Shown here piece by piece: positions 7,501 through 14,436 of a stretch of DNA of 19,527 nt. Positions within the stretch are counted from its first letter, which is position 1, and each line of letters opens with the position of its first letter. The notes beneath the pieces are model-generated. The model was not told the origin of the DNA and did not search any database. It saw only the letters and a list, made by a program, of their open reading frames with translations. Origin of the DNA: Promethearchaeota archaeon. Lineage in GTDB: Archaea > Asgardarchaeota > Lokiarchaeia > Sigynarchaeales > SOKP01. The stretch lies in the NCBI GenBank assembly GCA_030605085.1, contig JAUWBH010000113.1:1-19527 (forward strand), in the 5' to 3' direction. The position numbers and the translations under genes were made by a program.

Positions 7501-9054
7501 TTACCACTTTCCTTCATTTAAATCCTTTAAGTACATCCCTGCTGCGATTCTCCCGCTAAGAATGGTGGTTGAAAATCCTCCCCCAAAGTTAGTCCAAGCA
7601 CCCACCTGATAAAGTCCTGGAATAGCACCCCGACTTTTTAACCGAAGTGTTGGACCGTTTATAACATCTTGGGTATAACCGTAAATAGCACCCTCCATGT
7701 TCTTTGAATAGCGATAATATGTAAGTGGCGTTGCTACTTCTGCAACCTCTATGTAATCTCGAATATTAGGGCAAATTGTTTTATCTACCATAGTGACCAT
7801 GTCATCTGCTATTTTATCTTTAATTCTATGGTATTGATCTGGAGATACATTCTGCCATAATTTGCCTAATTGTAAAGAAGTAAGAACTAATTGACTCGTT
7901 CCTGGAGGTGAAATATCTTCGTAAATATGATTATAACACGCCGCAACAATGTACCTTGGTGATTCTAATTTTTTAAAACTCTCGTACGCCTTGTTTAAAT
8001 CGTCGTCTTCGTTTACAAATGTCTCGTGCGCAGTTAACCCTAATTTTTCAGGGGTGGCATTAAGACCTAAATAGACAGAGAATCCTGAAACTCCAATTTC
8101 TGGGGCATAAATTTTCTTTTTATAGCTCTCTGGTACAACACCTTCTGGAAGCATCTTCATTGCCGTACAAATAGGATTGACATTGGAAAAGACCACATTG
8201 CAGAGATATATGTCCCCATTAAGAAGTTCAACGCCGCAAACTCGTCCTTTATCTACTAGAATTCGATTTACTAAAGCGTTGAATCTTATTTGACCACCTA
8301 ATTCTTCAAAAGATTTCACCATAGCGTTAGTTAGCGCGTGAGATCGTCCAACCGGGAAAACAGCACCCCATTTTAAGAAAGTTATTAACATTGCTATGTA
8401 TATATAAGCGTTTACCCTCGAAGGTGGCAAGCCAACATATCCCCAAAGTTGTGCCACGACCGCAATCAACCTTTTATCTTTAAAACATCGGTCAAATATC
8501 TCCGAAAGCGTAAGACCAGAAACGCGGGCGAGCCATGGATGTTCTTTAAGTATTTCCATTTGCGAGAATCTTCCGCGCCTCGAAGATATAAAATCAATCC
8601 CTGCTTGAACAGCCCTACAAATTTCCATAAAATCTTCTATCCCTTTTTTTTCGGCAGGAAATAGCTCTATCAATTTATTAGTGTATTCCTCCGTGCCAAA
8701 AGGTATCGTAACATCGTATCCATCGTAATAAACGCCCCGATATAACTCTGGAACTTGTTTGAATTTGAGTTTATCTGGAGTTGCGCCCATTTTCTCTAAA
8801 AATCTATAAAGCCCACCTTTATTTTCTGGAGATCCTACATCACTTAACTCGTGTAAAGCACCTTCGAATTCAAACCGTCCCCTAACAAAAGAAGTCGCAA
8901 AACCTCCAGGTACATTATGTTTTTCAAGCAATAACACTTTTTTTCCTACGAGAGCGAGTTGGCACGCAGCACCGAGTCCACCTAATCCCGCCCCTACGAC
9001 AATAACAGGATAAGTATCTATTACTCGATTCTCGTCATATTTATTTTTTTCCAT
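7501..9054 (-). CDS. Phytoene-desaturase-like FAD-dependent oxidoreductase
   Basis: A 517-residue flavoprotein of the CrtI/carotenoid-isomerase/retinol-saturase superfamily, which desaturates, isomerises or saturates polyene and isoprenoid chains. The N-terminal dinucleotide fold is VIVVGAGLGGLGAACQL (17-33), with the ribose-binding acidic residue E44 and GG at 50-51. The C-terminal FAD motif is GLYQVGAWTNFGGG (480-493), the GAW variant found in the saturase/isomerase-like branch instead of GD. There is no signal peptide. It sits between two divergently arranged dehydrogenase-AOR modules and faces away from dehydrogenase C across a 180-nt intergenic region. No phytoene synthase or other carotenoid gene is in view, so a carotenoid role should not be assumed. 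Reduction or oxidation of an archaeal isoprenoid chain is an alternative. Confidence 0.85.
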   Translation of the reverse strand: MEKNKYDENRVIDTYPVIVVGAGLGGLGAACQLALVGKKVLLLEKHNVPGGFATSFVRGRFEFEGALHELSDVGSPENKGGLYRFLEKMGATPDKLKFKQVPELYRGVYYDGYDVTIPFGTEEYTNKLIELFPAEKKGIEDFMEICRAVQAGIDFISSRRGRFSQMEILKEHPWLARVSGLTLSEIFDRCFKDKRLIAVVAQLWGYVGLPPSRVNAYIYIAMLITFLKWGAVFPVGRSHALTNAMVKSFEELGGQIRFNALVNRILVDKGRVCGVELLNGDIYLCNVVFSNVNPICTAMKMLPEGVVPESYKKKIYAPEIGVSGFSVYLGLNATPEKLGLTAHETFVNEDDDLNKAYESFKKLESPRYIVAACYNHIYEDISPPGTSQLVLTSLQLGKLWQNVSPDQYHRIKDKIADDMVTMVDKTICPNIRDYIEVAEVATPLTYYRYSKNMEGAIYGYTQDVINGPTLRLKSRGAIPGLYQVGAWTNFGGGFSTTILSGRIAAGMYLKDLNEGKW

Positions 9055-9234
9055 AAAATCAATTTTTTTTTTAGTTATTAGTTTGAAAAATCAAAATTAA
9101 AAATTTCTATTTAGTATTGAAAATTTCTCTTTATTTTATTTATTCATAAGAGAAAAATTACCTTAAAATAAATATTAGTCTAATCATTTTAGATGATCAA
9201 TATACATAGTTACAAAATGAAGTGATATAATTAA
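9055..9234. promoter_or_regulatory. Divergent intergenic region between the flavoprotein and dehydrogenase C
   Basis: This 180-nt, very AT-rich spacer must hold both start signals. Towards dehydrogenase C, TTAAAATAAATATTAG (9163-9178) or AATATACAT (9199-9207) could be the TATA element. AGTGAT at 9221-9226 fits as ribosome site, 8 nt before the ATG at 9235. The spacer also holds AAATTTCTA at 9101-9109, a near copy at 9121-9129, and the left copy of a 31-bp direct repeat. No clear ribosome site is visible for the flavoprotein. Confidence 0.35.
9079..9109 (+). repeat. 31-bp direct repeat, left copy, flanking dehydrogenase C/AOR-C
   Basis: The element runs from TAGTTTGAA to AAATTTCTA. It matches 12419-12449 at 29 of 31 positions in the same orientation. 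The two copies sit just outside the dehydrogenase C/AOR-C module. The sequence is AT-rich, so chance or a shared regulatory role is possible as well as a recombination scar. Confidence 0.5.
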
Positions 9235-10545
9235 ATGTCAAGAAGAGATATTGCATGGTATGAAGATCCTAAGATAAAGGGATTGTATATCAAAGCGTCG
9301 TCTAATGCTATGAGGAATTACCACGCACCAATAGTTACTCCAAAGACAACATTTACTGGAACAAACAGTTTAACAGATTTTTTAAATCATTTAGGGAGTT
9401 ATTTATCGGCAGATGAGAAACGGGTATTATTAGTTGTTGATAAGGATCTACCAAAATTTGGAGAGAAAGTTGCAGAGAGATTAAAAAGCTTAAAACAAAT
9501 CGATACTCGAATTTTTTCAAATGTGTTGCCTGAAGTTCCAAAATATACTGTAATGGAAGCAGTTGAGGTCTGTAAAGAATACGACCCAAAAGTAATAATA
9601 GCCATTGGTGGAGGATCAGCAATTGATACTGCTAAATTGATTCTTTTATATTATGAAAAACCCGGAATAAATTTAAATAATCTTATGGCTCCATCGTATT
9701 TAGGGCTAAGGAAAAAAGTATACATTTTAGCGGCCATACCAACCACTAGCGGTACAGGAGCTGAAACAACTTTTATAGCAGTTGTAACTGATACAGATAG
9801 AGAGCCTCCTAAAAAGACGGAAGTTGTATTATATGAGCTTTGCCCTGATTTTGTAGTATTACATACTGATTTCGTAAAAACAATGCCGCCATACTTAACT
9901 ATGGGAACAGGAATGGACGCATTAGCGCATTCTATGGGATCTTATGTCTTAACTATGAGTACCGAATATACCGATATAAACAATCTTAAAGCAATTCAAA
10001 TGATTTTAGATTATTTACCTCGCGCAGTAAAACGTGGAAACGATATAGAGGCACGTTCAAAGATGCAATTAGCAGCATATATTGCTGGAATAGGTTTTGG
10101 AAATGTTTCAGGAGGCATTGAGCATGGTTTAGGTCATTCCTTTGGCGCTCTATTCCATGTCCATCATGGAGTCTGTGTAGGGATGTATCTTATGGCGTCG
10201 ATTGCTTACCAAGCAAAAGTTACAAATCGCTTTATAGATCTTGCTAAAGTTTTTAAAATTAGAATAGAAGATAAGCAAAGAGACGAAATTTTAAAAGAAT
10301 TACTGGAAAAATTAAAAACATTTATGAAATTAATAGGGTGTCCTTTATCCATCAGTGAACTTGAAAAACCTAAAATTTCCCGCGACGATTATATGAATAA
10401 AATGGATCAAATGGTAGAATATGCTTATGACGACTATACAACATTATCTTCAACTCGAAAGCTTGATCCACCACAAATACGAAGGATTTATGAAATAGCA
10501 TACGAAAATAAATTAGACGATTTAATGGAGTTGTTTTATAAATAG
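9235..10545 (+). CDS. Iron-containing alcohol dehydrogenase (dehydrogenase C)
   Basis: A 436-residue iron-dependent alcohol dehydrogenase, the paralogue of dehydrogenase B. GGGSAIDTAK is at 125-134 and IPTTSGTGAETT at 168-179. Metal ligands D228, H232, H297 and H311 are all present in IEHGLGHS...HVHHG spacing. It shares the N-terminal extension of about 30 residues before the first Rossmann strand, and ends with a slightly longer tail (DDLMELFYK). Its stop codon TAG overlaps the ribosome site of AOR-C, which starts 15 nt later, so the two are translated from one message. The preceding AGTGAT at 9221-9226 supports the chosen ATG. Predicted role: reversible alcohol-aldehyde conversion paired with AOR-C. 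Substrate unknown. Confidence 0.94.
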   Translation: MSRRDIAWYEDPKIKGLYIKASSNAMRNYHAPIVTPKTTFTGTNSLTDFLNHLGSYLSADEKRVLLVVDKDLPKFGEKVAERLKSLKQIDTRIFSNVLPEVPKYTVMEAVEVCKEYDPKVIIAIGGGSAIDTAKLILLYYEKPGINLNNLMAPSYLGLRKKVYILAAIPTTSGTGAETTFIAVVTDTDREPPKKTEVVLYELCPDFVVLHTDFVKTMPPYLTMGTGMDALAHSMGSYVLTMSTEYTDINNLKAIQMILDYLPRAVKRGNDIEARSKMQLAAYIAGIGFGNVSGGIEHGLGHSFGALFHVHHGVCVGMYLMASIAYQAKVTNRFIDLAKVFKIRIEDKQRDEILKELLEKLKTFMKLIGCPLSISELEKPKISRDDYMNKMDQMVEYAYDDYTTLSSTRKLDPPQIRRIYEIAYENKLDDLMELFYK

Positions 10546-10552
10546 GAGGGAT
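10544..10552 (+). promoter_or_regulatory. Strong ribosome-binding site of AOR-C overlapping the dehydrogenase C stop
   Basis: AGGAGGGAT is an almost full complement of an archaeal 16S 3' end. It begins inside the TAG stop of dehydrogenase C and lies 8 nt before the ATG at 10561, implying coupled translation of the pair. Confidence 0.75.
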
Positions 10553-10560
10553 AAAAAAAT

Positions 10561-12411
10561 ATGTTAGGATATAATGGAAAAATTGCTTACGTTAATTTAA
10601 GTGATCAAAAGGTTGATATAAAAGAATTAGATTCTACAATAGCAGAGTCTTATATTGGAGGTGTGGGTTTATCAGCAAAACTTATTTACGATTTACTTTC
10701 GGAAGGGGACTATGAAATTTTAAAAAATGACCCATTAGCAAATGTCAATCCTCTTGTTTTTGCGACGGGACCCTTAACAGGAACAGCTACACCCTCCAGT
10801 AGTAGATATTCTGTAGCAGGGATATCGCCCTTGACAGGTATTTGGGGAGAGTCAACATCAGGAGGCTTTTTCCCTATAGCTTTAAAAAGATCTGGATTTG
10901 ATGCTTTAATTATAACTGGAGAAGCTAATAAGCCAAAATTTATTGTTATTAAAGAGGGTCAAATTGAAATTAAAGATGCTGATAATATTTGGGGAAAAAA
11001 TACTCGAGAAGCTATCGAAACAATTAAAACCAGTCTTACTGATGATAGAATACGTATTACATGTATTGGAAAAGCAGGGGAGAATTTAGTAAAATATGCG
11101 GCTATTATTAACGATCAAGGGAGAGCCGCTGGACGATGTGGTTTGGGAGCACTTATGGGTAAAAAAATGTTAAAAGCAATAGCTATTAAAGGAGATCAAT
11201 CAATCGAATACGCTAATAGAGAAGAACTAGTAAATACTGGAAAAAACGCTATAAGAAATATACAGAACGCGTTCGCATCACAATTTTTCAGTAATCATGG
11301 CACTTTATGTTATACCGATATGGGGATGGTCTTAGCGGATGTTCCTGCTAATTACTTTACAAATACAGAATTTATTGCCGAACGCTTAACCGGAAAATCT
11401 TTAAAAGAACAATATCCCGTTTTAAAATATACCTGCGCAGGATGTACCATCGGTTGCGGGAAAATTACAATCGCCGAAATAGATGGTAAAGAAATTGAGA
11501 TTGATGGTCCCGAATACGAAACAACTGCGGCTTTTGGTCCAATGTGCGGAATTTTAGACTTTAAATCTATCCTTAAAGCAAACCACATATGTAATCTTGA
11601 AGGAGTTGATACTATATCTAGTGGTGTTTCAATATCGTTCTTAATTTATCTTGCTGAAAATAAGATCTCTATCGAGAATATTTCGAAATACCTAAATGAT
11701 ATTAAATTAGAAGAATTAAAATGGGGAAATGAGGATGTGGTTATAAAACTTCTTAACCAAATTATTAATAGAGAAGGCATAGGCGACATTTTAGCAGAAG
11801 GCGTAAGAATCATGGCTGAAAAATTAGGCGTCGACCCCGATTTAGCAGCGCATGTAAAGGGATTAGAAATACCTATGCATGATCCTAGAGCATACCTCGG
11901 ACAAGCATTAACTTATATGACTAGCTGTATTGGAGCTAGCCATGAAAAAGGTGATTTCTTTAATATTGACGGCGATGCTGCTTCATTCGTTAAAATAAGA
12001 AAAGACGACCGCTTTAATATTAATGGCAGAGAAGAATCAGTCGCTTTATTACAAGATTTAACAAATATTTTCGATTCCGCAGTTATTTGTAATTTCCCTC
12101 ATATTAATATACCGATTTTAACGAGATTACTTAAAGCCGCTACTGGATTTTCTTCTTTAGGAAATAAGAAAAAACTATTTTTGGCTGGTGAAAGAGCAAC
12201 AAATTTGAAGAGATTGATCTCTTGTAAACTTGGCTGCAAAAGAGAAGACGATTATTTACCTAAAATTGTTGCAAATGCTTTAGAAACTGGAGGTTCAGCA
12301 GGTATTAAAGTAGATTTAGAAGATAACTTAAAGACTTATTATCAAATCCGAGGTTGGGATTGGGAGACAGGCTGGCCTACTAAAGAAAAATTAGAGGCCT
12401 TAGGAATATAA
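10561..12411 (+). CDS. aor: Aldehyde:ferredoxin oxidoreductase family protein (AOR-C)
   Basis: A 616-residue AOR-family enzyme. IWGESTSGGFFPIALKR is at 94-110, AGRCGLGALMG at 190-200, cluster ligands C292, C295, C299 (CAGCTIGC) and C510, GPEYET at 316-321, and H461 in the active-site histidine region. The pterin loops read NLEGVD (345-350) and DSAVIC (505-510). It ends in the typical family tail with YYQIRGWDWETGWPTKEKL. Protein and DNA both resemble AOR-B strongly: a 62-bp stretch near the 5' ends (10570-10631 and 5716-5777 reversed) differs at only four positions. The ribosome site is excellent and overlaps the stop of dehydrogenase C. Predicted role: ferredoxin-linked aldehyde-acid conversion in the cytoplasm; whether W or Mo is used is not readable. 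Confidence 0.94.
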   Translation: MLGYNGKIAYVNLSDQKVDIKELDSTIAESYIGGVGLSAKLIYDLLSEGDYEILKNDPLANVNPLVFATGPLTGTATPSSSRYSVAGISPLTGIWGESTSGGFFPIALKRSGFDALIITGEANKPKFIVIKEGQIEIKDADNIWGKNTREAIETIKTSLTDDRIRITCIGKAGENLVKYAAIINDQGRAAGRCGLGALMGKKMLKAIAIKGDQSIEYANREELVNTGKNAIRNIQNAFASQFFSNHGTLCYTDMGMVLADVPANYFTNTEFIAERLTGKSLKEQYPVLKYTCAGCTIGCGKITIAEIDGKEIEIDGPEYETTAAFGPMCGILDFKSILKANHICNLEGVDTISSGVSISFLIYLAENKISIENISKYLNDIKLEELKWGNEDVVIKLLNQIINREGIGDILAEGVRIMAEKLGVDPDLAAHVKGLEIPMHDPRAYLGQALTYMTSCIGASHEKGDFFNIDGDAASFVKIRKDDRFNINGREESVALLQDLTNIFDSAVICNFPHINIPILTRLLKAATGFSSLGNKKKLFLAGERATNLKRLISCKLGCKREDDYLPKIVANALETGGSAGIKVDLEDNLKTYYQIRGWDWETGWPTKEKLEALGI

Positions 12412-12604
12412 AGTCCTATAGTTTGAAGAATTAAAATTAAAAATTTCTAAATTAATTTATTTTTTATTCTTATTATTTAGGTTCTCAAATTATTTATTTA
12501 AGAAGATCTTCAAGAAAATCATATATTGCGTAATCGTTAGGATCTCTTATTTCAATTTACTTTCTCAAAGTTTGAAAAAAAAAAGAGTTTTAAAAAATTA
12601 TTAG
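12412..12604. other. Convergent spacer between AOR-C and the 7TM gene
   Basis: This 193-nt AT-rich spacer contains the right 31-bp repeat and T-rich runs on both strands that could end transcription. It also contains a minus-strand open stretch (12494-12556) whose 20 codons end DFLEDLLK before TAA. That stretch looks like a protein C-terminus but has an in-frame stop directly upstream and no start, so it is at most gene debris. Confidence 0.3.
12419..12449 (+). repeat. 31-bp direct repeat, right copy, flanking dehydrogenase C/AOR-C
   Basis: Right partner of the element at 9079-9109, starting 8 nt after the AOR-C stop codon. The mismatches are at positions 10 and 14 of the element. It ends with the AAATTTCTA nonamer seen in several other spacers of this window. 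Confidence 0.5.
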
Positions 12605-13327
12605 TTATTTCTCCTTTAAAAAAAGTTTCCTTGCCCATGTAGGCATAACAAAAGCGATGTAAAACTCTATCGCGCTTGAAATCATTATTAATCTTACTAT
12701 GGTTATAATAACAATATTTACATTTAAAGCGTCAAAAATAGCACATAATACAAAAGTAATTAGTGTTAAAAGTATAAAAAAGCCTCTTAATTTATGTTCT
12801 GGATTTTCAGATTTCATTGACGCAACGGCAAGAATTATTCCAGTAATAAATATAACGACTAAGCAAAAATAAATGTAAGGTCTAGTAATTAAGCCAAACT
12901 CAGCATCTACGGGGCTCAGTTTAGCACCAATAAGAGATGGCACTGTAAAGAGAAAATAGAAGAAAATGACTTCATAAACTACTCCTATAACGACAAATAT
13001 TAATTGGATAATCTTCTGTTTTTTTTTATATAGAATATCGGTAAAAGCCGTAATCCAAATTACTGTTGTTATAGGATAACCGGAGAGTCCTATTAGAAAA
13101 TAGATTTGCAACGGAAGTCCAACACCATTAAAAAGGGCTACGATAAATGAAATAGAAACGGCAATATACGCTTCTACAACTCCAATCCAGGTTATGCCAA
13201 ATAAAATATACGTCCTTTCTTTCGTTTTTTTATATTTAAGAGCTATGCTTATTCCTACAATTGCAAATATTACAACAAGAATAAGGGAAGATAATCCATT
13301 AACAAACTGTAAAGTAGTTAGTGCCAT
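12605..13327 (-). CDS. Seven-helix integral membrane protein of unknown function
   Basis: A 240-residue protein made almost entirely of hydrophobic helices. Seven can be drawn at about 11-30, 39-65, 70-94, 105-128, 149-169, 180-199 and 204-227. Short charged loops lie at KYKKTKER (31-38), KKKQK (101-105) and KSENPEHKLRG (172-182), with a basic tail ARKLFLKEK. By the positive-inside rule these basic segments put the C-terminus in the cytoplasm and the N-terminus outside, as in 7TM sensor and receptor-like proteins. No retinal lysine motif, kinase domain or transport signature is visible. I do not recognise the family. AAGGAA lies shortly before the ATG. It is last in the minus-strand series after the enoyl-CoA enzyme, 151 nt away, and probably has its own promoter. 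Confidence 0.75.
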   Translation of the reverse strand: MALTTLQFVNGLSSLILVVIFAIVGISIALKYKKTKERTYILFGITWIGVVEAYIAVSISFIVALFNGVGLPLQIYFLIGLSGYPITTVIWITAFTDILYKKKQKIIQLIFVVIGVVYEVIFFYFLFTVPSLIGAKLSPVDAEFGLITRPYIYFCLVVIFITGIILAVASMKSENPEHKLRGFFILLTLITFVLCAIFDALNVNIVIITIVRLIMISSAIEFYIAFVMPTWARKLFLKEK

Positions 13328-13367
13328 AATTTATTTCCTTAATTTCAGTAGGTTATAAAATTTAAAA

Positions 13368-13393
13368 TTTATACATTTATTTTATACATTTAT
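13368..13393 (-). promoter_or_regulatory. Tandem 13-bp repeat with duplicated TATA-like element upstream of the 7TM gene
   Basis: TTTATACATTTAT occurs twice in exact tandem (13368-13380 and 13381-13393). On the minus strand each copy reads ATAAATGTATAAA, ending in a TATA-like core about 40-65 nt before the 7TM start codon. It may be a promoter with a duplicated TATA box, or simply a slippage duplication in AT-rich DNA. Confidence 0.35.
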
Positions 13394-13430
13394 TATAATG
13401 TACTCTTTTTTAAGTGTATAGTAGAAGACA

Positions 13431-13450
13431 AAAATAGAAATTTCTATTTT
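13431..13450. repeat. Perfect 20-bp palindrome in the 7TM/enoyl-CoA spacer
   Basis: AAAATAGAAATTTCTATTTT is its own reverse complement with no spacer. It lies 29 nt after the enoyl-CoA gene stop and 104 nt before the 7TM start. A dimeric regulator site is the likeliest reading; with no loop it is a poor terminator hairpin. Its core TAGAAATTTCTA recurs as half-sites in other spacers. Confidence 0.5.
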
Positions 13451-13478
13451 AATTCAGAATCGTCGTTTTTATTTTTAA

Positions 13479-14294
13479 TTACTTACCTTTAAATATTGGA
13501 TCTCTTTTTTCTTTAAGCGCTTTCATTGATTCTCTGAAATCGTATGAAGTGAAGAGCTTTCTTAATGCTTTATTTTCTAAGTCCAAAGTTCTTTCTAAAA
13601 TTTCAGCGAAATAAGAATGCATGGTTTTTTTCATTAATTTTAACGATACGCTGGGACCTTGAGGAGGTATCAATCTTAGGGCTTGTTCTCTAGCATAAGG
13701 CATTAACTCGTCCTTAGGTAAGACTTTATTTACAAGACCAAGCTCGTAGGCTTCTTGAGCAAAAACTTTTTTGCCGAAATAGAAAATTTCTTTAGCTTTT
13801 TGAAATCCAATTAAGAAAGGTAAAATAAAGGTAGCACCAAACTCCGGGATAATGCCTCTTGTGCTGAAGAAAAAACCTAACCACGCATCTTCAGACATAT
13901 AAATTAAATCCGCACCCGCTAATGGCATTGTTATCCCACCACCTATAGCCATTCCATTTATAGCTGCTATTACGGGCTTCGGAAAATTCCAAAATTTCAT
14001 ACAAGTTCTTTTTTGAGCGATGTCCATGAGATCGATCTCGGGATATTCTTTCATCTTTTCAAGCATTTCTTGTTTAAAATACCCTCCAGATGTGAACGCA
14101 TTCCCTTTTGGATCTCCCGTTATTATCAATACTTTCGCATTCTTATCTTTCTCCATATCTTCTAAAGCAGTATATATTTCTAAGAAGGTAATATGAGTTA
14201 CAGCATTTCTTCTTTCAGGTCTGCTAAGTGTGAGCGTGCAAATGCCATTTGCCTCCTTTTCGTAAAGACAATCCTCAAAATCCTCTATTCTCAT
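13479..14294 (-). CDS. Enoyl-CoA hydratase/isomerase family protein, isomerase-like active site
   Basis: A 271-residue crotonase-fold protein acting on acyl-CoA thioesters. Oxyanion-hole segments are AFTSGGY (66-72) and AINGMAIGGGI (111-121). The QPEI glutamate of classical hydratases (Glu144 in the rat enzyme) is replaced by a hydrophobic stretch (LGFFFSTRGIIPEFGATFILP, split here as 139-150 and 151-159). A glutamate sits instead at E151 in the IPE-F-G position, as in peroxisomal delta3,delta2-enoyl-CoA isomerases, followed by the matching IFYFGKKVFAQEAYELGLV helix. I therefore favour double-bond isomerisation over hydration. The gene is 142 nt downstream of the acyl-CoA synthetase on the same strand. 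The ATG has no visible ribosome site. Confidence 0.88.
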   Translation of the reverse strand: MRIEDFEDCLYEKEANGICTLTLSRPERRNAVTHITFLEIYTALEDMEKDKNAKVLIITGDPKGNAFTSGGYFKQEMLEKMKEYPEIDLMDIAQKRTCMKFWNFPKPVIAAINGMAIGGGITMPLAGADLIYMSEDAWLGFFFSTRGIIPEFGATFILPFLIGFQKAKEIFYFGKKVFAQEAYELGLVNKVLPKDELMPYAREQALRLIPPQGPSVSLKLMKKTMHSYFAEILERTLDLENKALRKLFTSYDFRESMKALKEKRDPIFKGK

Positions 14295-14436
14295 TTTTTA
14301 TTTTGCGGTTTTTTTAAAATTATGTTATTGAATAAAACCGATTATTTGAATATTATTATTAGTATTTATGTTTTTGAATTTAAGGTATCTGTGCATTAAA
14401 TTACAACAAAAGTTTTAAAAAAAATCGGTTTATCCT

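Noticed and set aside
12494..12556. Minus-strand 20-codon frame ending DFLEDLLK
   Set aside because: Looks like a protein tail but has an immediate upstream in-frame stop and no start; too short to call even a pseudogene with confidence.
14331..14433. Inverted pair AAACCGATT (14335-14343) and AATCGGTTT (14423-14431) flanking the spacer between enoyl-CoA and synthetase genes
   Set aside because: Nine base pairs separated by about 80 nt is within what chance can give; no mobile gene lies between them.
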